Shown here: in pieces, positions 21,801 to 34,680 of the stretch
Layout: every line of letters begins with the position of its first letter
Numbering within the stretch: the stretch's first letter is position 1
Assembly (NCBI GenBank): GCA_029339195.1
Contig: JAPTJF010000185.1
Coordinates: 1 to 64,000, forward strand
Length of the DNA stretch: 64,000 bases
Reading direction: 5' to 3'
From: Micractinium sp. NFX-FRZ
Taxonomy: Eukaryota; Chlorophyta; Trebouxiophyceae; Chlorellales; Chlorellaceae
The notes under the pieces: generated by a model
Database searches by the model: none
Seen by the model: the letters and a program-made list of their open reading frames with translations, nothing else
Told to the model about the DNA's origin: nothing
Translations under genes and position numbers: made by a program

Positions 21801-22623
21801 CGTAGGCGGCTTGGCCGTCTGAGTCGTTGACGTGGAAGAAGTAGCGCCCCTCGTGGGTGCTGCACTTGATGAAGCCAAACTGCAGGGGGGCCAAGGGTGG
21901 TTGAACCGGTACACCGGTCATCAATCGTGCCGGTTAAGTGAGTTGAACAGCAACCGGTGAGCTCTCAGAATGTTGCAGGAGTGGTCGCCCCTCATCATGG
22001 TGCGGCGGCGACTCGGGAGGCCACATGGCAAGGAGGGGGCGAAGCCAGGGAGGGTCAGTCCAGAGGGGGCTTGGTGAAAGTGTGCACCTTGCCCCACTAA
22101 CCCCCTCCTTGCAGGTGTCGATGTCGACAGCTGCGCCTGCCCCAGCGGCAGAGCGTGCGCTGGCAGCTCCGACGCAAGCTTAACAATGGCCTCCCCAGCC
22201 GCGCAGTCCTGCCATTTGGCTATTGCTGAGTCAGCATCAGTCCCGGGCCTGCTGGCTAACTGTGTGGGCATGCACAGGCCGCACCACGACACCACGACAG
22301 CCGCGCCGCCCGGCAGCACAGGCCGCACCATGCCAGCACGACAGCCGCACCGCCCGGCAGCGCACCTTGTCTTGGCGAGAGACGACGAGACCCTCGTGGC
22401 GCTCTGCCCCTTCAGGCACCTCCACAGTGTGCCGCCCCCGGCGGTTGCCGCTGCCGTCGATGCTGCGCCGGCCGCCGCCGTCGATGCTGCGCCGGCCGGA
22501 ACGCGGGGGTGTGCTGGCAGGGGGAGGGCCGGCGGGTGGGCGGGTGCCGCCGGCAGACCCGGGGCGCTGCGCTGGCTCCCCTGACTCGGCCAGGGTGGGC
22601 AGGATGTCCATTGGGGCGCTCAT
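15871..22623 (-). CDS. UNR/CSDE1-like multi-cold-shock-domain RNA-binding protein with SUZ-C motif, 12 exons, 1107 aa
   Basis: Exons: 22623-22366, 21879-21788, 21478-20577, 20428-20316, 19967-19776, 19495-19430, 19023-18928, 18659-18362, 18080-17647, 17412-17280, 16854-16744, 16499-15871. Cold-shock domains with FGFI/FFHV-type RNP motifs occur at about 75-140, 481-545 (FGFI 491-494, FFHF 504-507) and 673-855 (FGFI 683-686, FFHF 812-815). They alternate with non-canonical CSD-like segments, as known for UNR. A Gln/Gly/Pro-rich linker (about 150-400) follows the first domain. Near the C-terminus GPDGTRGF (897-904) fits a SUZ-C motif. The predicted role is cytoplasmic control of mRNA translation and stability. 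Unusual: about 110 Ala/Glu/Gly-rich residues interrupt the last CSD between its two RNP motifs. The N-terminus holds two RRSIDG motifs, possible kinase sites. Confidence 0.88.
19468..19630 (-). repeat. partial copy of CSDE1-like exon-6 5' end
   Basis: About 19599-19630 resembles 19468-19500, the exon-6 acceptor and VEYTIR coding start, sharing a 13-bp identical core and a following acceptor-like CACCTCCCAG. It lies in intron 5. Confidence 0.5.
22275..22362. repeat. 43-bp tandem duplication in CSDE1-like intron 1
   Basis: Two near-identical units (GCACAGGCCGCACCA..., ACAGCCGC-CCGCCCGGCAGC) sit directly after the exon-1 donor at 22365. Confidence 0.75.
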
Positions 22624-23160
22624 GACTTGGGTAGGTAGTAGAAGAGACACTGCACAGCGGGCAATGGCGAGGCAGCAAGCGGGTACAGTGGGGGAGGAGG
22701 CGGCGCAAGGGGCGGCGGCGGCGGCGGTGCCGCACGACGGCAGGCAACTACAGGCTAGTGACGGCCCTTGCATTTGTGCCCCGTCGCGTAACGCCCATGT
22801 CCCGGGAGCATTTTCCACTGCACCAAAGGGCGATGCTGATGGCAGCGTGCCGGCAGAGGCCGCGGAAGGGAATGCGTCATGCAGCAGGGGCTGTGGCCGC
22901 ACCTTGCAGGAACAATCAGGATGCTGGACAGCTGTGTTCGACACCTGCAAGCCCGTGGTGGCTGCGCAGGTGAAGTCGGGAACGGGAATGGGTTGGGGAA
23001 GAGCGGCACACCGACTCCGGCGGCCTGCTTGGCGTGAAGAGACGATCTGGATGGATCGTCTGCCACTGTTGGCGATGGCCATCGCACAAGTGGGCCAGCG
23101 CAAAGCCCAGCATGCAGTGCAGCACTGCATCTCGACCAAGTGCACGCTGGGCCTCCCTTT
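22624..23160. promoter_or_regulatory. divergent intergenic region
   Basis: This 537-bp region lies between the minus-strand CSDE1-like start and the plus-strand ankyrin-type gene. A plus-strand open stretch ending in CAG/GTGAAG near 22970 could be an upstream exon of the latter. No core promoter element is obvious. Confidence 0.4.
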
Positions 23161-24229
23161 ATGGAAGGGCGTTGTGCCTTCATTTTGGAAGCTATGCCGG
23201 CCTCCTGCTTGGAGTGCTGCCGAAAGGTGCTGCTGGCCCTCAGCGGTTCCCTGCAGCCCTGTAGGTGTCCCGTAGGTGCTGCCTATGCCCCAAATGGACT
23301 CACCGTCATCCATGCAGCCTCCATGATGAACCGTCCAGGCCTGGCCGCAGCGGCGGTGGTGGCGGCGGGGCCGCCGGCGCTCGAATTCTGTCTCGACTTG
23401 GCGCCCAAATTTCACCTCCACACGCTCGTGGAGTCTTGCGCCCTCCGCCCCATCACCGACGAGAAGCACGTCTCCAAGGGATATCGCCGCCTGAACGGCC
23501 TGACAGCACTAGAAGTGGCAGTGACGCTGGGGCATGCTGCACCCGCAGCTGAGCTGCTAGCCGCCGGCGCCGCGGTGCGACCACGTGCCTGGGCTGTGCT
23601 CACACAACACTGCCCGGCAGCAGCCCGGGACCAGCTGGCAGGCCTGCTGGCTGTCTCTCAGGTGGGCCACTGTGCTGTGCAGCGGTACTGTGCACGCAAC
23701 CGGCCCACCTCCTGCAAACCATCCATCTCGTGCCTAGCGCCCCATTCACATGCCTGCTCAAGGAACACAGCTCTGCCTCGCACTTCGTGCCCCTGTGCTG
23801 GGTGGGCAACAATCGGATGCGGGCATGCAGGCAGGCCTGCCGCAGCCGGTGACATTGCACGCCCTGGCAGGCCCTGGCTCACGGCTCACCCCTGCGCTCA
23901 TCATAACCCGCCCACGCGCCCACCCACCCGCCCCCTGCTTGAAGGCCTGCCCGTCCGCCCTGCTGCCACACTGGCCCCCCAGCTATGCCGCTGCGGTGAG
24001 GTCGCTGCTGCTGTGCGCCCGTCGCGGCCGGCACTCGCTGCCCGCATGCGCTGCTCCTGCACGCCACGCCCCTGCGGATGCTGTGCATGCTGAGCAGCAG
24101 CCAGAGGCACCCGTGCCAGCTTGTGCCCTGCTGGCGCTGCTGCCCCACGAGGTGCTGCTGCGAGTGGCGGTGCTGGCGGCAGCACCGCCGTCGGCCTGGG
24201 GGCACTGCACTCCAACCCACGCCGGTTGA
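23161..24229 (+). CDS. ankyrin-repeat-like protein, probable 2 exons
   Basis: Exon 1 (23161-23661) encodes GLTVIHAAS and NGLTALEVAVTLGHAAPAAELLAAGA, two ankyrin-like helices, and ends at a GTGGGC donor. The last exon ends in YAAAVRSLLLCARRGR and LLPHEVLLRVAVLAAAPPSAWG, a C-terminal arrangement I associate with green-algal ankyrin proteins. Phase-compatible acceptors are at 23945 (after TTGAAG) or 23846 (after CCGCAG), giving about 261 or 294 aa. A third solution uses a donor at 23684 and an acceptor at 23983. The start is uncertain: the frame is open upstream to 23038, and further 5' exons may exist. The role is presumably protein-protein interaction. Confidence 0.5.
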
Positions 24230-25052
24230 TGCCTCACCCCGCAGCGCCTGTTGCATTTCTGGGCCTGTCGCGTCGTTTGTTGCGATTTCATTGCGCTCGG
24301 CGCCCCAGCGCGCCGTTCCTGTACCTCCATGATTCCTGTATGCTGGCCTGCCACATGGTGCGGTGCATGCATTGTGTGCCATCCCCCTTCAGTCAATTCG
24401 CCTGCATTTCGCCTCCCCGGCCCGTACCCCCCCTCTCTGTACCCCCGCTGCCGGCACCCGCCTTGCATACTGTGACATAGCGGTGCCACAGCGGTGCCAC
24501 AACCCTTGCAACATTACTGCGTGTATTGTTACTCACTCACTTCTCCCTCCCGAGTGACTTGCAAGAGTAGAGGCTTACATGCACTGAAAACGTGGTGCCA
24601 GAGGAAAGAATGGCGGTGCCAGAGAGCGGGTGGATCAGAGGCGTATCACAGATGAACGGCAGAGGGGGGTGGTCAGAGACAGAAGTGCTGCATTCGTTTC
24701 AGGAAGGGGTTCTGAAGGGTTCTGTTAATACACGCGTGCAAGATCCGACGTTGAGGCAGCATATGTAGGGAAGAAGAAGGCAGAAAGTCTGGTTCACCTG
24801 GTGCTGCCTGAAGTTTTGGCAGGTGCAGAGGGCGCTTCGCCCTCGACCATTGGCAGCGGCGGGTGGGTGGGTGGGGGCGGGGCGGTAGGGGCTATTTGCA
24901 CAAAAGTGGACAACAAGGGCAACTGAGAAGAAAACTGAGTGGGGGCGACGGCGGATTGCCAGCACTGCAGCGGTGGGTTGTCTGCACTAGATTGCGGGCC
25001 CGGCCTCACTTGGCCGGCCACCCGCGCTGCTGCTGCACCACAGGCTACCCGA
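24230..25052. other. convergent intergenic region
   Basis: This 823-bp region lies between two convergent genes and should contain both 3' UTRs. A minus-strand TGTAA (plus TTACA, 24575-24579) could serve the M48 protease gene. No coding signal is supported. Confidence 0.45.
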
Positions 25053-28000
25053 TCAGCGGACATGGAAGCGGGTACTGCCGCTGCTGCCGGCGCCGCTGCT
25101 GGCGCTGGCGTTGCCGGTACCGCTGCCGCTGCTGCCGCTGCTGCTGTTGTTGGGAAGGTTGGCTGCCACCAGCGACTGGTACTGCTGGCTCTGAGACCAG
25201 CGATCGATCTCGCGGGCCCGCAGCACCGGCAGCGGATGGGACAGCGCCCGGGTTTGCGCGTTCCTGGCAGGAAAGCAGGGAGGGGGTTTGGGGCAGGGAG
25301 ACATACAGCAGTGAGGCGCGCGTCCCAGTGGTGAGCAGCAGGCAGCCAGGCTTGCGCAGCGATGGCCCTGTGGATGGCAGCAGCATGCTAGGGCCATGCT
25401 CTGGTCGTGCCTCCACGTGCCTGATCTGGCGCTGCCCTGCTCGCTGCTGCCAACTCATTTCGACATTCGTGCCAGCTCAGCACAGCGCCAGGTGTCAACA
25501 CACACAAACCGTGGGCGGTAGCGTCATCTCAGCTGCACACCTGGTGCAGTACCATCCCTCGCCACCCCACCCGCCCCGCCAGCTCACCTCAGGTACCAGC
25601 CCACCGGGGAGGCGGTAGCTTCATCGTAGCTGCGCGCCTGGCGAAGGAAGGCGTCCACGCTCAGCTCGCCAGCCAGCGCGGGCGACCCTCCTGCCAGCTT
25701 CATGAGAACAGAGATGACCACCTTGCTGCACAGAGATAGAGGTACAGGGAGGGAGGGGGAGGAGAAACAGAAAGAGGGTGGAGGGGGACAGACAAACAGG
25801 TTGAGCATGTGCAAACAGGACGGCAACGTGTGTGGTTGTGTGCCACCAGCAGCACTGCGGGTCCACACTTGCCAGCTCTGCCGCCGGCAGCCAGCGCATT
25901 GGAGGCCCTCCTCCTCCGCATTCCACCCAGCCAGCCAGCCCAGCCAGCCAGCCCCCAGTCGCCCACCTGTCCTGCGCCACCAGCAGCGCCGCGCGATCGC
26001 ACGTGAGCTCCGCCGCCCGCAGCCAGCGCAGCAGCCCCTCCTCCACCGCCGTCGACACGACGGGCAGCAGGCTGACGGTGCCCATGGCCAGCACGTTGGC
26101 GGCCGTCAGCCACACGCCGTGGTCGCACTTCAGGTGCCCCAGCTCGTGGGCAAGCACCGACTGCAGGGAGGCAGGGCGGGGCAGAGGGGCAGAGGGGCAG
26201 GAGAGTGCGCCCGTGAGCAAGCGCAGACTGCAGGGGGGGACCAGGGCAGAGGGGCAGGACGGTGCCTCACAATTTAGAGAAGGGGAACGGGTCAAAGGCA
26301 TGTGAAGGGAGGGGTGATGGCATGTGAGGAGGGGACGGGAGTGGCCCGGCGCCCCCCCATCCGCACCCTGCCCACCCCAGCCCCGCCTGTGCATGGCAGA
26401 CTCGGCTGGGCAATGTGTGCGTCGCACCCCCACACTACCCAGGCCGCCCAGCCAGCCCTGGAGCTCAGCTGGCGTGAGCAGGCCCGCGGGGCGGCGTGCC
26501 AGGCAGGCGGCCGCGGTCCCACAACAGGCCCGTGCTGCCACCGGATCTCCCTCCACACACACACACACACATGTACACACAGACGTGCTTGTTTGGACCG
26601 GTTCTTTGTTGTCGCGCGCGCACACACACACGCACGCACACAGAGGACAGCTGCGCACCTGGATCTCAGCGGGCGTCAGCAGCTCCAGCAGCGCTGTGTG
26701 CACGACAATGAACGGCTTCCTCCCAGCAATGGCGAGCGTGTATGCATTGGGGATCGGGTTCTGCAGAGCGATGCACAGACATGGGAGCGGGAAGGCGACG
26801 GGGCGCGCTGTTGGGCCAGGGGCAGAATTGGGGAGGCAGGGAGCGTGCAGTACATTGAAGGGCTTCTCCCAGCGATGGCCCGGGTGCATGCATCAAACAC
26901 AGGGTATGGCAGCGGTTTGGGATTGGGAGGCAGCAGCAGGCGAGAGTGTGCATGGGGCGGGCAGCTGAGGGCGGCAGGAGGTGTGATCCAGGTGCAGCAC
27001 AAGGGCCATCCCCTCCCCATCCACTGACTGGCACCGCCCAGTTACAGCCTGCATCATGTTACTCTCCCGCCACCTCACCCCACACCACTACGCTCGTGCC
27101 GCCCCACGCCCTCCCCTACGCCCTCCCCACAATAGCAACCCACGATAAGAACCCAAGGGAGGCTCCATTGCCACGCCCTCACCTGCCGCACATACAGGTC
27201 GGGCGGGTCCATCTGCAGGATGGCGGCCGCCTCCGCCAGCAGGCGGTGCAGCGAGGGCAGCTGGTCGGGCCCCGCCAGCACAGAGGTGGCAATGTTCTCA
27301 AGCAGGAGCACCTGCGGGGTGGGTAGGGGGGTTGGAATGGCGTTTGTTTGAGGCGTGAGTTAACAACACGGCAGGAGCTGGTCAGGGCCCCGCCAGCAGT
27401 GAAGTTGAGAGGTTCTCCAGCAAAAGTGTGAGGGGGCGTGGGGTAAGAGCACGTAGAGGCGGGGGTGGCTGCCCTGTGTTTGAGTCCAGTGAAATTGTAA
27501 ATCGGTCAGGGCCCATCAGAACATAGGTTGAAATGCTCTCCAGCGACAGGGAGGAGGGTGGGACAGGGGAAGAATGCGGCTGTGTGTGCAGCGCGGCGTG
27601 ACGTGAGGTGTGCTCTGTAGCGATGTGCATGTGGGCGGCAAGCAGAGCCCGCCCCAACCCACACCCCTGCCCCATGGAAACCGCACCTGCTCCGCCGCCG
27701 GCCCCATCATGTTCCGAGCCAGCAGCTCCAAGCCAGGCACCGCCCGCAGCAGCTGCGTGTTCTGCGCGTCGAGTGGGTGCTGGAACTGGGCTGCCGACAG
27801 GCCTCGGTACGCCTTCACCCGCTGACGTGGCTGCTGGGTGCTGTCGTGGCCGTTCCGCTGCTGCTGCTGTTGGGTGCTGCCGCCACTCAAAATCGCTGCT
27901 GGCGCTGCACTGCTGCCATTGCTGCCGCTGCTGGTGGGGGGCTGGGGTGGAGCGGCAGCCGCTTGCTGCTGCTGCTGCTGCCGTGGCCAGGGGCTGCTGG

Positions 28001-28342
28001 GCGCGTCTTGATAAGCCTGCAGACGTGCATGGGAGAGCTGTCTAGCGATATGGCACCAGGAATTCCCATGCAGCACCACGAAAGAGGCAAGCAGGGCAGA
28101 GCAGGCGGGGAGGGGAGTATCGGCAGCGACAGGGAGCCCCGCAGGCACTGGCTCTGTCCAGCCATTCCTCGCGCGGCTCCTGCTGTTGCCAGCCTCACCC
28201 GCACAAGCGGCTGACGGAGCACACACGGCCTGCCCTGGCGGGGGGCGGCGTGCACGAGCCTGGCGCGGCCACTCTTGCTCCACAGCCGAGCCGCAGTGGC
28301 GACCCTGCCGGTGGCCTGCATGCCTCCGGCTGGTGCTGCCAT
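25053..28342 (-). CDS. plastid M48-family zinc metallopeptidase, 7 exons, 415 aa
   Basis: Exons: 28342-28199, 28016-27687, 27311-27183, 26760-26659, 26160-25967, 25725-25588, 25263-25053. The first 48 residues are rich in Ala/Arg/Ser and low in acidic residues, like a chloroplast transit peptide. A low-complexity Gln/Ser linker follows, then AQFQHPLDAQNTQLLRAVPG, NAYTLAIAGRKPFIVVHTAL, HELGH (240-244) and AAELTCDRAALLVAQD, where Glu286 is the likely third zinc ligand. ARSYDEATASPVGWYLR and LSHPLPVLRAREIDRW complete a close match to plant plastid M48 proteases such as At3g27110. The expected role is membrane-associated protein quality control. Introns 2, 3 and 5 carry exon-fragment copies. The gene shares a short divergent promoter with ispF. 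Confidence 0.93.
25848..26045 (-). repeat. copy of the M48 exon-5 3' end
   Basis: About 25848-25925 repeats 25972-26045, the region encoding EGLLRWLRAAELTCDRAALLVA. The copy reads GPPMRWLPAAELASVDPQC and sits in intron 5. Confidence 0.85.
26698..26905 (-). repeat. copy of the M48 exon-4 5' part
   Basis: About 26850-26905 in intron 3 is a diverged copy of 26700-26755 (NAYTLAIAGRKPFIVVHT). It still translates as FDACTRAIAGRSPSMYC. Confidence 0.85.
27265..27548 (-). repeat. three copies of the M48 exon-3 5' part
   Basis: The real exon start (27265-27311, VLLLENIATSVLAGPDQ) is followed upstream in intron 2 by two diverged copies at about 27378-27430 (LLLENLSTSLLAGP) and 27497-27548 (SLESISTYVLMGPD). 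The period is about 115 bp. Confidence 0.9.
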
Positions 28343-28597
28343 GAGGTGCAACAGTGCTACAGCGCGCGAGCGGAGTGTCGGAATTGAAGTGTGAAGAGGA
28401 ATAGAAGGTGGCAGCTGGTTGCGAGCTGATGAGGCCCTGATCACTGTTATTCGTGATCGGCTGCCGAAACCAACGAGGAGAAGTCCCTCGCCGTCTGACA
28501 TGGCAGATGGAATGGATGCCTGCCCTTGCTCTCCTTGCTTGTGGCCACGTTCAATTGCTATTCGCAGTCTAGCTTTCAAGCCGGACAGTGCAGCAAA
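28343..28597. promoter_or_regulatory. 255-bp divergent promoter between M48 protease and ispF
   Basis: The start codons of two plastid-type genes lie back to back 255 bp apart. The short spacing suggests shared or coordinated transcription. I see no clear TATA box. Confidence 0.5.
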
Positions 28598-30624
<2,027 letters not shown>

Positions 30625-31568
30625 CGTGGCCAGCGCGCGGGCCGGGGCGGGCCCAGCGAGCGGTGCTGCCACATCATCATCACGTCATCGCCATTGCAGT
30701 ACAATGAAAGTGTATGGAGCCAGCAGTGGGCCGCTGGAAGGTACTGCAGCCAGCAAGCACTCATGAGAGACTGCCCCAGCAGTGCGCGGCCGGATCCCGC
30801 CCTGCTCCTATTCCCCTGACCCAAACAGCCCGTCATGCGGTTGCGCCGTCGAATATGGGCTTGCCTGTGCATGGCAGCTGTGGCAGCGCGGCCAGGCTCC
30901 AGGCTTGAGGCTGCTCAGGCACCCTCAGTGTGCGCGGTGCTTCATTTGATGCCCAGATTTTGTTTCCAACCAGCATGTAAAGACAGCATCATGTTGAGCG
31001 GGCAGCCTACGTGTGGTACCAACCTTGTGAAAGGTGTGGATCACTCTGGCCCTCACGCACGTGAGCAGCTCAAGCTTCACTGTTGCTGAGGAGGGGCTCC
31101 CCGAGCACCACATGTGAGCCCAACAAACACTGCCCCCCTAAGTGAGAGCTGAGCCAACTGTGTGGCCAGCAGCGCGCTGCCAGGGCAGCACTGAATGACT
31201 ACGGTGCAGCCCCTGCGCCTACCCTGGCGCAACAGCAGCCTTCGCAATTGCGTGCAAGCAGTGCAACTTTATCCTGCCCGGGTGGTTTGCTGCCTCCAAC
31301 CTTTCGCGCGCAGTGCGCCCGGCACGTGTGCCGCGTTCCTGAGCTCGGCTGTTGGGCTGGCATGCCTTCTCAAGTCGCATGTGAAGCTGGTGAGCTCACG
31401 CGGCCGACCCCGCAGTCCAGTCCGCGCACACTCTTGGCAACAACCCGCCCGCCGGCGGTTCCGCCCCCTTCCCCCCGTGCACTGCAAGGTAACCTTTGTG
31501 CCTCACTCACGCTGCCTTCTCCTTTCCACCATGCCTCAGGATCATCACATGCTACCGCAGTGGCCCAC
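30625..31568. other. ispF 3' flank / membrane-protein gene 5' flank
   Basis: This 944-bp spacer separates two co-oriented plus-strand genes. TGTAA at 30976-30980 is a candidate ispF polyadenylation signal. The frame of the next gene is open upstream to an in-frame ATG at 31362, so part of this region could be coding. Confidence 0.45.
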
Positions 31569-34251
31569 ATGACCGCTAGCCGCGCATCCAGGCACGCCGC
31601 TAGCACTACCACCGCGGCGGCCACTGCTGGCGCCGCCGCCACCTCAGCTGCGGCACCAGAGGCCGCTGTGTGCAACGACTGGCTGATCCAGCAGGACCGC
31701 CTCACTGCCGTGTTGGGGGGCGCGGTGTGGGCCACCACCGCTGCCAAGATCGCCCCCGCCATGGGCACCGTTGCCAACCTGCAGTCGCTGCTGGGCCTGC
31801 TGGCAAGTGAGTGTGCAGGCCCTGCCTTGCTGGCAGGCGGCGGGCTGTGGAGGAGCGCGCGGCTGCCTTGAAGCCCAAACGCACAGCACCCTGCTATCTC
31901 AGTGCGGTGCTGCAGCTATAGCTGCCGCCGCCGTGTGCCCTGCCCCCCACCGCCCCTCCCGCCCCCGTGCCCTCGCCCCCGCCTGCAGTCCTGTCCGTGC
32001 CGCTGGCCTGGCCCTCCCTGCACCCCGCCAGCTACCGCCGGCATCGCGTGCCCGCGCTGGCCGCGCTGCGCCTCTTCCTCATCGGCCTCCCCTTCAACTT
32101 CAGCACAACCGTGCAAGATGCCCTCAGCCCCAGCTACCACACCGGCAGGCTTGCCTGGCTGTCCAATTTGTCCAACATGGTCACCGGTGGGTGAATGTGG
32201 GGCTTTTGGATCAGGGCAGCGTGTTGCCCATGCTTAGCTTCGATCATTCGCAGTTGTGTGGGGCGTCTGGAGGCCTCTGATGCGACGGGCAGGCGGAGGT
32301 GAGGAGGGAGGAAGGCGGGGGGAGGTGAGGGGATGGCTCGTCGGGCTGAGCAGCGTGGCGCACCTCACCGCAACGGGTGGGTGCAGGGGTGCGTGCAGGA
32401 GAGGATGGGATGGGAGGAGAGGGAGGGGAGGGAAAGTAGGGGAAGAAAGGGTGCAGGCTGGCCTGTGTCATTACATGTGTGCCACGGCATCGACATGGGT
32501 GGCGGGGGAGGAGAGGAAAAGAAAAGGAAAGGGGGGAAGGCGAGGGGAGGGGAGGGGGCAGGTCGGACTGCCTGATTGCGTGATGGCCGGATCGGTGCTG
32601 GGGGGAGGGAGGATGCGTAGCAGGCCCACCCACCGCGTTGCACTCGGCTGCAATCAAGCGACAGTGTCCGCACACTACGTTCGATCGCTGGCCACTGCTA
32701 TCCCACGCTCGCCGGGGAAGGGCTGCCAATGCCTGATGCAGGCACGCACACGCATCGCGCGTGCTCTTGCATGCCACCTCCAGCATTGCCCCAAGCTGCA
32801 CGACGCCACTCCGCCGCTGCTGCAACCCCTCCCTGCCGTGCAGGCACGCACATCCTGCTGCTGCTCTTCCCCGCCATCGGGTGGCGCCTGGAACCGCGGG
32901 CCCACCTGCCGCTGCAGGCGGCCCAGGTTGGGCTGCTCATGGTGTTTGGCACACACGCGCACTGCCGCTCCAAGGTAGGCCGGCAAACCCACGCTCTCGG
33001 CTGGTTGGCGGGCGGGTGTCCAGGCAGGCGGGCAGGGCAGGCCGGCGGAGCAGGCGGGCGGGGCAGGCAGGGTGACAAGGGGGGTGTGCCAGGTGAAGCC
33101 TACAATCGCGGCAGCCTCGGGCGGGGCAGGAAGCAGCAGCTGGCGAGAGGGTGGGCGGGGGGCGGGCGAGGGGACGGATGGGTGTACGGGTCAGCACCCG
33201 CCCTGTGGCCGCCCGTGACAGACCAGTCCCACCAATGTCAAGGCCAGGGAGGCAGGCCTTGCCAGTGGCCGACAGCTGAACCCTTCCCACATGGCCCACC
33301 CGACCTCCTCAGCTCCCTGTTTGGGGGACCCTTTGTTGCCCCTGCCCCGCTGCTGTCACGTCCCCCACCTCCCTTGTTTACCCTGCCCCCCAATCCTCGC
33401 CGCACCGCACCGTGGCCCTCCTCCCCGCCCCGCCCCCCTGCAGCTGCTGTCCAGCCCACAGGCGGCAGGCGTGGTGGAAACCCTGCACGCCGCCGCCAAC
33501 TGCGTGGCCGAAGCATTCCTGCCTGCCGTTGCGCTGGCCGCCCCCAGGAGTGAGCCGCTCAGCTCGCCCCCTCCCCTGCTCAATCAAATCAATCAATCAA
33601 TTCATGCTGCTGTGCGCGGAATTTTCCTGCTTAGAGGCAGCTGTCTCCTTTGCCAAGGGGTGCAGGGAACAAGCCCCCTGGGGGGTCAAGGTGGTGTTCT
33701 GCCCAGCACCCAAGGCTCGTCAGTTACTTGCCACCCCTGCTGCCTGCCCGCATTCCCGCCCGCCTGTCGACCCGCCCTCCCTGCCTACATCCCCTCGCAC
33801 CACTGCAGGCCCCTACACCCAGACTGTGGCCCTGCTGCTCTGCTGGTGGGCGACCGCTGGCTTCCTGCTGCCCACGCTGCTGCTGCTGTGGCCGCTGCGC
33901 ACGGCCAGAGCGGGTCCAGCGGGGACCGCTGGTGCAGCGCAGCATGGGCAGGCGCAGACGCATGGGGGAGGGGCACAGCACAGCGGACGGTTGTTGAGCT
34001 GGCAGGAGGCAGCGGCAGCCAAGGCAGGCAGGGCGGCAGACTGGCTGCAGCAGGCCCTGTGCTCCTTGCTCCCGGAGGATCAGGAAGCACAGCCGGCCAG
34101 GCAGCAGCAGCAGGCGAGGGCGCCCTCTGATGATGCTGCGGGGTGCGATGCCGCCCGCATGCCCCTGGCTGCGCGCTGGTTCGTGCTGCTGCTGGGCATC
34201 TGGCTTGCCAGCTGCGCCGCAGCCCCACTGTATGGCAGCCCTGACCCCTGA
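31569..34251 (+). CDS. multi-pass membrane protein of unknown function, 5 exons, 371 aa
   Basis: Exons: 31569-31806, 31989-32186, 32844-32974, 33444-33549, 33809-34251, all phase-consistent. After an Ala/Thr-rich N-terminus come several hydrophobic segments: around LTAVLGGAVWATTAAKIAPA, ALAALRLFLIGLPF, HILLLLFPAIGW, AAQVGLLMVFG, TVALLLCWWATAGFLLPTLLLLWPL and, at the C-terminus, WFVLLLGIWLASCAAAPLYG. A hydrophilic loop of about 100 residues rich in Gln/Ala precedes the last segment. I do not recognise the family. The start could be the in-frame ATG at 31362, adding 69 residues. A 15-bp repeat of the exon-3 acceptor (GCAGGCACGCACA) occurs near 32740. Confidence 0.75.
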
Positions 34252-34680
34252 ACAGCCTAGCCTGCGTTCCCTGCCTTGCACGCCGGCGTGGCACGCTGCA
34301 TGACCACTGCAAAGCCCACCGTTATCACACACCGTTGGACAGCAACAGGGGCACGATTACAGGGCAGCGGGAGGTGAAAGCAAGCAGGGGGATGCACATG
34401 GGGCAAAGGCAAGCAAAGCCAAACAAGCTGTCCTGACGTGCACGGCTGCCCAGCCAACCAACCGCTGGTTCTTGCGGAGAGCAGGCATCATCTGCTGTTG
34501 TGAATGCATGCCAATGCATGTATGGCTGGCTTGAACGGTTGATTAGCCACAGCACAGTGAGGACCCGCTCTGGTGCGTGACTTCTTAGGGCGCTGCAGAA
34601 TCCCCATTGCCTGCCTGCAGCCGCTGCTCCTGCGCCTGTCTCTGCGGAAGCAGCTGTCGCTGCTACCCACCTCCCCTTCC
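34252..34680. other. convergent intergenic region, 429 bp
   Basis: This lies between the membrane-protein stop and the MYND-protein stop, so it holds both 3' UTRs. A minus-strand TGTAA (plus TTACA near 34356) could serve the MYND gene. Confidence 0.45.

Noticed and set aside
25621..26889. 422-codon minus-strand frame across the M48 gene
   Set aside because: It fuses true exons 4 and 5 with intron sequence. Splicing gives the conserved protease.
31195..31572. 125-codon plus-strand frame before the membrane-protein gene
   Set aside because: A different frame from the hydrophobic coding sequence that continues through the phase-matched exons; likely 5' flank.
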